Assembly: GCA_964370115.1 (NCBI GenBank)
Contig: CAYJIA010000023.1
Span: forward strand, 1-35,428
DNA: 35,428 nt
Source: SIG603 sp964370115
Lineage (GTDB): Bacteria > Bacillota > Clostridia > Oscillospirales > Acutalibacteraceae
Direction of reading: 5' to 3'
Both the position numbers and the translations under genes were made by a program. Positions 30,355 through 35,428 of the stretch are shown in pieces (the first letter of the stretch is position 1; every line of letters starts with the position of its first letter). Below the pieces are notes generated by a model, which was not told the DNA's origin, made no database searches, and saw only the letters and a list, made by a program, of their open reading frames with translations.

Positions 30355-32487
30355 ATGAAGTATCACATAATATGTGATAAGCCGTCTCGACTTAGAATTC
30401 GTTTTGGAAAATACATTTTATCAAAGGAGCAGTGCTACGGAATATCCGAACTGCTCCTTTGTTTAAGTGGCGTAACAGATGTCACGGCGAATTACTTAAA
30501 CGGGTCGTTGCTTATAAAATATAATAATAAAGACAGTAGACAGGTAGTGCTAAATACCTTATCGTCCTTATCGCTGTCCGATATTAAAGACGGCAAGCCC
30601 TCACAAGAGCAAAAAGCCGTTATACTTGAAAGAAAAATGAAGATGAAAATTGCAAAGCACTGTGCGCTTTATTTTGCAAGGTCTTTGTTTTTACCGGCGT
30701 TTCCTAGCAGGCTATATACAGTTTCGCGTGCAGTGCCTTATATAATGAGTGGTTTAAGGTCGCTTGGTAAGAGGAAAATTAATGTAGAAGTCTTAGACGG
30801 CACGGCGATAACTGCGTCGCTCTTGTCAAGAAAATACAAAACAGCTTCGTCTACAATGTTTTTGCTAGGCCTTTCTGACTTGCTTCTTGAATATTCTAAT
30901 CTTAGGGCAAAACACGCCTTGGCGCAAAGCCTTTCTATAAGCGTAGACAAGGTATGGCTCATAAAAGACGGGGAAGAAGTCGAAGTAAGCCTTAAAACAG
31001 TCGCTGTGGGTGATGTCATTCGTATAAGAAAAGGTAGCTTAATACCCATGGACGGTACAATAGTAAACGGTGACGCGCTTATAAACGAGGCAACTATTAC
31101 TGGCGAACCGATTTCTGTGCATAAGTTTAATTCAAGCACGGTTTTTGCTGGAACGGTACTTGAAGACGGAGAGATTGATATACAGGTGTTAAGCCTGCAA
31201 AATGACTCTAGAATTGCAAAAATAATAGATTTAATAGACACAGGTGAAAAAGAAAAAGCTTTGGTACAAGGCAGGGCGGAGCGACTAGCAGACGACATTG
31301 TGCCGGTAAGTTTTGGCCTTTTCTTTGCAACGCTTGCACTTACTCGCAGTATAACAAGGGCTCTTTCAGTATTGATGGTAGATTTTTCTTGCGCTATTAA
31401 ACTGACGACCCCTATTACCATGATTTCGGCGCTAAAAGAGAGCGTTAACCACGAGGTGCTTGTAAAAGGCGGAAAATACCTTGAGGTTTTATCAAAGGTA
31501 GACACGGTGGTTTTTGACAAGACAGGAACACTGACAAACGCAGTGCCTAAAGTCTCAAAAATAATTCCAGTCGCAGAAAATTACAGTGAAAATGATGTGC
31601 TGAAAATCGCCGCTTGTCTCGAAGAGCATTTCCCGCATAGTGTGGCATCGTCTATTGTGAAAGAGGCGAAAGAGAGAAATATTCATCACCCAGAAAAACA
31701 CGGCAAGGTGGAGTATATTGTGGCACACGGAATAGCTAGTATTTACGACAACAAGCACGCAGTAATAGGAAGCAAGCACTTTGTTTTTGAAGACGAAAAA
31801 GTGCCTTGTCCGTCGGATAAAGAACAGTGGATAAACGAGCAAATCGGAAACGACAGCGCAGTTTATCTTGCTGTGGATAATGAGCTTCTCGGAATAATCT
31901 GTGTAAACGACCCGCCTAGGGTAGATGCAAAGTGCACTATAAATAAGCTTCGAGAAGAAGGAATAGAAAATGTAATCATGATTACAGGTGACGGTGAAAG
32001 CAACGCAAAGCACACCTGCGAACTGCTTGGAATAGACAAGTACTATGCCTCTATACTGCCCGACGGCAAGGCAGAGATAGTTGAAAGACTAAAGGCGCAG
32101 GGCAAAACTATTCTAATGGTAGGTGACGGAATAAACGACACTCCTGCACTTAGTGTTGCAGATGTTTCACTGACGCTTAACGGTTCTTCCGACATCGCTA
32201 GAGAAGTTGCGGACATTTCGGTAATTTCAAATGAGCTTACAAAAATAGTCGAAATTCGCAGGCTTTCTAAAAGGCTCATGAAAAAAATATACAAGCAATA
32301 TGGATTTATTGTATCGTTTAACACGGTGTTAATCGGGCTTGGGATTTTTGGAGCGATTATGGCAGAGACATCTGCGTGGCTTCACAATGCATCGACAATG
32401 GCACTGACGGTAACGTCGGCAAGGCCTGTGATGAAAAAAGAAGATGTAATTAAACTATCGGAGGAGAATGAAGATGAAACAACATAA
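30355..32487 (+). CDS. P1B-type metal ATPase, P1B-6/FezB-like
   Basis: A 710-residue heavy-metal P-type ATPase. Residues 1-75 resemble an HMA domain without the CxxC metal motif. Catalytic parts: TGEP (249-252) in the actuator domain, DKTGT with phosphorylated Asp388, and GDGINDTPAL from 590. The membrane metal-site motif is Ser345-Cys346-Ala347 (SCAIK) instead of CPC, CPH or SPC; SCA is, as I recall, the P1B-6 motif, the class containing the ferrosome ATPase FezB. The nucleotide-domain HP motif reads His428-Ser429. Start 30355 follows GGGAG (30344-30348); an upstream in-frame ATG at 30295 lies inside the previous gene. Likely moves iron or a similar divalent metal. Confidence 0.88.
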   Translation: MKYHIICDKPSRLRIRFGKYILSKEQCYGISELLLCLSGVTDVTANYLNGSLLIKYNNKDSRQVVLNTLSSLSLSDIKDGKPSQEQKAVILERKMKMKIAKHCALYFARSLFLPAFPSRLYTVSRAVPYIMSGLRSLGKRKINVEVLDGTAITASLLSRKYKTASSTMFLLGLSDLLLEYSNLRAKHALAQSLSISVDKVWLIKDGEEVEVSLKTVAVGDVIRIRKGSLIPMDGTIVNGDALINEATITGEPISVHKFNSSTVFAGTVLEDGEIDIQVLSLQNDSRIAKIIDLIDTGEKEKALVQGRAERLADDIVPVSFGLFFATLALTRSITRALSVLMVDFSCAIKLTTPITMISALKESVNHEVLVKGGKYLEVLSKVDTVVFDKTGTLTNAVPKVSKIIPVAENYSENDVLKIAACLEEHFPHSVASSIVKEAKERNIHHPEKHGKVEYIVAHGIASIYDNKHAVIGSKHFVFEDEKVPCPSDKEQWINEQIGNDSAVYLAVDNELLGIICVNDPPRVDAKCTINKLREEGIENVIMITGDGESNAKHTCELLGIDKYYASILPDGKAEIVERLKAQGKTILMVGDGINDTPALSVADVSLTLNGSSDIAREVADISVISNELTKIVEIRRLSKRLMKKIYKQYGFIVSFNTVLIGLGIFGAIMAETSAWLHNASTMALTVTSARPVMKKEDVIKLSEENEDETT

Positions 32488-32554
32488 GTTTTGGTCTTAC
32501 CTTGCAGTTTTTGCAATGATAATGTGCATTTATACAGGATACAAACATAAATAA
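32474..32554 (+). CDS. 26-residue membrane microprotein
   Basis: ATG 32474 follows GGAGGAG (32460-32466) by 7 nt, an excellent ribosome site placed inside the ATPase's last codons; the frame overlaps the ATPase end by 14 nt out of phase. The product opens MKQHKFWSYL, has a hydrophobic core LAVFAMIMCIY that could cross the membrane, and ends GYKHK. The stop precedes the terminator by 5 nt. Basic ends and one Cys. The precise ribosome site and the position before the terminator argue that it is translated, but no homology is claimed. Confidence 0.6.
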   Translation: MKQHKFWSYLAVFAMIMCIYTGYKHK

Positions 32555-32559
32555 AATTT

Positions 32560-32606
32560 AAAAAGCTGGCGCAAATGATTTTACTCAATTTGCGTCAGCT
32601 TTTTTT
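32560..32606. terminator. bidirectional terminator between converging genes
   Basis: AAAAAGCTGGCGCAAAT (32560-32576) / ATTTGCGTCAGC (32588-32599) with one G-U pair, then seven T; A-rich on the 5' side, so it also serves the converging minus-strand gene whose stop is at 32605-32607. Confidence 0.85.
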
Positions 32607-33102
32607 ATTGGTTTAAAATTTTAATGCATTTTTCGGTCGGGGCAATGCTTCCGCACTCAATAGTCGGAGTGTCTCCAAGGAAACCTTCTTTTTCTTTAGC
32701 ACCATTTACGGTGTCTATAAAGTACGCATAGATTTCAGATTTATGGTACTCGTCATAAGCATAGCCTTTAAGTGGTATGTCGTAGTCTATAGTAATTAAG
32801 CCTAGGTCCTCTAAATGTATAAGTTTTTTGCCGACATTTTTTACTTGATCCATGCTGTCTTTTGTGTCGATAATAAACACGGGTGAGAGTGCGATATTTT
32901 GAAAATCGTGCTCTTTGCTACTTTTTACAATAAATCTTGAAACTGGCAAAAATTTATACTCCAAAAGGTGTTTTAAAAAATCAAGCTCTGTTTCGCTTAT
33001 ATCCTTAACGCTTACGTGCTTGCCGCAGCAGACATGGCCATGAGAGTGAGAATGAGAATGAGAATGACACCCGCAAGTGTGTGAATGGTTGTGTTCTGAC
33101 AT
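32605..33102 (-). CDS. His/Cys-rich metal-binding protein, possible winged-helix regulator
   Basis: A 165-residue protein I cannot assign to a named family. The first ~30 residues are a metal-ligand cluster: CGCHSHSHSHSHGHVCCGKH. The rest looks like a small winged-helix domain: helices around ELDFLKHLLEYKFLP, then SMDQVKNVGKKLIHLEDLGLITI, reminiscent of a recognition helix and wing, then YKSE-like DEYHKSEIYAYFIDTV. A late ECG...EKC pair adds two Cys. It has its own promoter with a GTTAG box (box 3) at the same spacing as box 1, so it may be the regulator of these sites and repress itself. It converges on the P1B ATPase. C. difficile ferrosome genes also include a regulator (FezX); whether this corresponds is untested. 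Confidence 0.7.
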   Translation of the reverse strand: MSEHNHSHTCGCHSHSHSHSHGHVCCGKHVSVKDISETELDFLKHLLEYKFLPVSRFIVKSSKEHDFQNIALSPVFIIDTKDSMDQVKNVGKKLIHLEDLGLITIDYDIPLKGYAYDEYHKSEIYAYFIDTVNGAKEKEGFLGDTPTIECGSIAPTEKCIKILNQ

Positions 33103-33148
33103 GTTATTTTCCTGCTTTCAAATTTATTTATATACTCCAAATCAACTT

Positions 33149-33166
33149 GGTTAGAAATAGCTAACT
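33149..33166. promoter_or_regulatory. GTTAG-CTAAC operator, box 3
   Basis: GGTTAGAAATAGCTAACT on the plus strand, directly downstream of the minus-strand -10 (33180-33175), so it overlaps the expected transcription start region of the His-rich gene. Same core as boxes 1 and 2. Confidence 0.65.
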
Positions 33167-33174
33167 GGAGTTTA

Positions 33175-33203
33175 AGTTTAATATAAAAAGGGACAAAAGT
33201 CAA
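33175..33203 (-). promoter_or_regulatory. promoter of the His/Cys-rich protein gene
   Basis: Minus strand TTGACT (33203-33198), 17-nt spacer, TAAACT (33180-33175). Leader of about 65 nt to the ATG; AGGAAAA is the ribosome site. Confidence 0.55.
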
Positions 33204-33218
33204 GTGGAGATATCTTAT

Positions 33219-33905
33219 TTAGCTCTTGCGAAGTCTAATAGTCATGATAATTGGCACAGTTTGACCGCTAAAAGGCACTTCGTAAAACCCGTCAAGCACA
33301 AATCCTGTCGCAAATGCTAAATTCAAAATATCGCTAATTGAACGATGATAGTAGTTTTGCAGCGCAGGCTGTCCCTCAATTGCAACACCTTTATTTATAC
33401 AGCTTGTAAAATAATCCTCATTTTCGTATGTAAAGCAAGGGTGGTGCGTCGCAAATACAAAAATGCCATTTTCATCAAGCAAATCGTAAACAGCCTTAAA
33501 AAGAGGAGTGATTTCGGATATGTCCATTATCGCCATATTGGCGACTGCCTTGGTAAAAGGGATTTCACCTTTAAGCATTATTAGCTCATCATAATTTGTT
33601 GCGTCACAAACACGAAAATCTATTTTGTCTAAAGCGCTGCCTCTGCGTTTAACTGCAAGTTCAATCATTTTTGGGCTGTAATCAAATGCCACTACTTTTG
33701 CACCCTGCTCTGCCATTCTCGCAGAGAAATTTCCGTTACCACAGGCTATATCAAGAACAAAGTCATCTTCTACTATATTAAGAAGTTTTTCTACATTTGG
33801 CCTTACTATATCGCAGTGAAAAAAGTTGGACTCGTCTCCCATTTGTTCGTCCCAAAACTCTGCGTTTTCTTCCCATGCGGACAAGCCTTTGTCTTTAAAA
33901 TTCAT
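33219..33905 (-). CDS. class I SAM-dependent methyltransferase
   Basis: A 228-residue methyltransferase. Motif I VLDIACGNGNFSARMAEQG binds S-adenosylmethionine, followed by motif II VVAFDYSPKMIELA, KIDFRVCDATNYDEL and the post-motif region FTKAVANMAIMDISEI. Opening WEENAEFWDEQMGD is common in ubiquinone/menaquinone-type and small-molecule methyltransferases of Firmicutes. ATG 33905 is preferred: the AAAGGTG ribosome site overlaps the alternative GTG at 33914. Single gene, divergent from the PHP gene. Substrate not determinable. Confidence 0.9.
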   Translation of the reverse strand: MNFKDKGLSAWEENAEFWDEQMGDESNFFHCDIVRPNVEKLLNIVEDDFVLDIACGNGNFSARMAEQGAKVVAFDYSPKMIELAVKRRGSALDKIDFRVCDATNYDELIMLKGEIPFTKAVANMAIMDISEITPLFKAVYDLLDENGIFVFATHHPCFTYENEDYFTSCINKGVAIEGQPALQNYYHRSISDILNLAFATGFVLDGFYEVPFSGQTVPIIMTIRLRKS

Positions 33906-33994
33906 ATAAATCACCTTTCTTATGCTTTTTGTAAGTGTGGTATTATACCATATTTACAATGTAGGAGTCAATAGATAAAGCGAGATTATTATGC

Positions 33995-34022
33995 TTGAAA
34001 TAAAGTTATTTTAAGGTATAAT
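33995..34022 (+). promoter_or_regulatory. promoter of the PHP-domain gene
   Basis: TTGAAA (33995-34000), 16-nt spacer, TATAAT (34017-34022), 29 nt before the ATG. Confidence 0.65.
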
Positions 34023-34050
34023 AAAATTACAAATTAAAAGGAGCTTCACT

Positions 34051-35331
34051 ATGAAAATTGAACTAGCTAATTACAAACTGTCACAACAGGTTTATGAGTT
34101 AAATAAAAGTTATATCATAAAAATTGCGCCAAGAGGCGCGCACGCTAAATTTGACGGCTCAAAGAAATATATTCTAGAAATATTTCCCATGGAGCAGTCA
34201 CTAGAGGCGTCTTTAAACGCAAATTACAAGTGTAAGGAATATACCATAGACAACGACGGAAGCCTTAGTTTTGCTTATACCTTTAAAAAAGAACAGCAGT
34301 ATAACATTAAAGTCACCGACCTAGAGCTTAAAAAAGAGCTTACATTTTCTGTTTATGCTGTTTTGGACGATTTATACCAAAGGCGTGTGCTAAAGGGTGA
34401 CTTACACGTACACAGTTATTATTCGGACGGAAAAGAAGAGCCTGCGGTTGTTGCGGCAAATTACAGGAAAAATGGTTTTGATTTTCTTGCAATCACCGAC
34501 CACGAAAGATATTATCCATCGCAAGAGGCGATAGCGCGTTTTGAAAATGTTAAGTCAAATTTGCATTTGTTTAGTGGTGAAGAGGTGCATGTGTTTGGCG
34601 GATATATCCACGCGATTAATTTTGGTGGAAAGTTTAGCGTGAACGAATATTACAAAGAAAACGAAGAGCAGGCAAATTTACAGGCAAAAGAGCTTGCGAA
34701 AAATGCTCCTTTTGATGATGAAATAGATAAAATCGACTATGGCAGAAGAGCGTGGATTGCAAACGAAATTAAAAGGGGAGAGGGGCTCGCGGTGCTTGTT
34801 CACCCGTATTGGGCACCTAACACTTATAATATGAGAGAGGAAACGACACAGGCTTTGCTTAAAAACAAAGTTTACGACGCTTTTGAACTGCTTGGAGGAC
34901 AAACTCCGCTTGAAAACAACCATCAATTGGCACAGTATTTCGACCTGCGTGCCAAAGGAATTAATGTAAATGTGGTGGGGTCTTCCGACTCGCACGGCAC
35001 AGAACCTGCTGTGTATTTCACACAAGAGTATACATTGGTTTTTAGTGAAGATACAGGGCTAAAAGGGATAACAGAAGCAATTAAAGGCGGGTACAGTGTG
35101 GCGGTTGAAAACTACAACGGCACCTACACACAAAGCTACGGAAATTTGCGCATGGTGAAATTTGCGAATTTTTTACTCGCGCAGTATTTTCCAGAATACG
35201 AGGAACTTTGTTTTGAGCAAGGCAGAGCGCTGAAATCTCATCTCATAGGCGAAGAAGACAACACAGAGCTTTTATCTTTGCTACATAATAGACCTTTGAA
35301 GTTTTATAATAGCTTTTATGGAAAAGAATAA
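34051..35331 (+). CDS. PHP-domain metallohydrolase (CehA/McbA-like)
   Basis: A 426-residue protein. Residues 1-108 are a strand-rich N-terminal domain; the PHP domain begins at KGDLHVHSYYSDGKEEP (His-x-His metal ligands), followed by FDFLAITDHERYYP (Asp-His), LFSGEEVHVFGGYIHAINF (Glu), VLVHPYWAP (His) and VVGSSDSHG (Asp-x-His), so the trinuclear metal site is complete. Such proteins hydrolyse phosphoesters or carbamate-type bonds. No signal peptide. Ribosome site AAAAGGAG 7 nt upstream. Followed by no clear terminator before the window ends. Substrate unknown. Confidence 0.88.
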   Translation: MKIELANYKLSQQVYELNKSYIIKIAPRGAHAKFDGSKKYILEIFPMEQSLEASLNANYKCKEYTIDNDGSLSFAYTFKKEQQYNIKVTDLELKKELTFSVYAVLDDLYQRRVLKGDLHVHSYYSDGKEEPAVVAANYRKNGFDFLAITDHERYYPSQEAIARFENVKSNLHLFSGEEVHVFGGYIHAINFGGKFSVNEYYKENEEQANLQAKELAKNAPFDDEIDKIDYGRRAWIANEIKRGEGLAVLVHPYWAPNTYNMREETTQALLKNKVYDAFELLGGQTPLENNHQLAQYFDLRAKGINVNVVGSSDSHGTEPAVYFTQEYTLVFSEDTGLKGITEAIKGGYSVAVENYNGTYTQSYGNLRMVKFANFLLAQYFPEYEELCFEQGRALKSHLIGEEDNTELLSLLHNRPLKFYNSFYGKE

Positions 35332-35405
35332 AAGTTTTACTGAATTTTTTACAAAAAAGGACTCTGTGACGTAATAAAATAATGTTTGTTAAATTGATAA
35401 ACAAA

Positions 35406-35428
35406 TGTAGGGGCGGTCCTGTGTGACC
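35406..35428. repeat. left half of a GC-rich hairpin repeat, cut by the window edge
   Basis: TGTAGGGGCGGTCCTGTGTGACC: GGTC (35415-35418) can pair with GACC (35425-35428), and the missing continuation would be expected to complete GGGGCGG. TGTAGGGGCG-type hairpins are, from memory, common between genes of gut Clostridia. The rest of 35332-35405 shows nothing recognisable. Confidence 0.4.

Noticed and set aside
30738..31520. 260-residue antisense open frame within the ATPase gene
   Set aside because: Mirror of the coding strand with no start signal or recognisable domain; the plus-strand motifs are unambiguous.
1..35428. tRNA or rRNA genes
   Set aside because: No cloverleaf with a GTTCNANNC arm or rRNA-like conserved stretch was seen.

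Overview
The window is a low-GC Firmicutes chromosome segment, most likely from an anaerobic Clostridia member. Support: clostridial-type families (Acr3, UPF0210/UPF0237, DUF3793, DUF2325, DUF4340), strong AGGAGG-type Shine-Dalgarno sites, TTGACA/TATAAT promoters and U-rich hairpin terminators. A run of exactly 100 N at 8086-8185 shows it is a draft scaffold, possibly a metagenome bin. I cannot place it below class.

Layout. (1) 1-2266: arsenic operon, arsR - acr3 - a fused ferredoxin/arsenate reductase. (2) 2439-7116: four-gene Gld-like ABC system (ATPase, permease, GldG-like protein, DUF4340 protein). (3) 7589-8068: PNPOx-like flavin-binding protein, followed by the gap and a repeat-rich stretch. 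(4) 8577-12571, minus strand: potABCD polyamine importer behind a consensus promoter. (5) 12913-22193: complete arginine pathway from acetylglutamate to arginine (argG, argH, argC, a DUF4037 gene, argJ, argB, argD, argF), interrupted by palindromic intergenic repeats. (6) 22282-24322, minus strand: ACT protein (UPF0237), UPF0210 and an OsmC-like protein. (7) 24485-27998: SGNH hydrolase with a phage-like N-terminal domain, a GPH sugar transporter and a small lipoprotein. (8) 28189-33203: a metal/iron-flavoured block: DUF2325, DUF3793, flavodoxin, a bare AraC-type DNA-binding protein, a DUF6110-like membrane peptide, a P1B-type ATPase with an SCA membrane motif, a 26-residue membrane microprotein and a convergent His/Cys-rich protein. 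(9) 33219-35331: methyltransferase and PHP metallohydrolase.

Most interesting signals. Block 8 resembles ferrosome (Fez) loci: a small membrane protein next to a P1B-6-like ATPase. Three copies of an 18-bp palindrome (GGTTAGNNAWAGCTAACY) occur in it, two of them placed identically just downstream of the -10 of two different promoters, which implies a shared repressor. The ferredoxin-ArsC fusion suggests a built-in electron donor for arsenate reduction. The intergenic repeats around the arginine genes keep two small hairpins through paired base changes, which suggests a mobile or RNA-structured repeat family.
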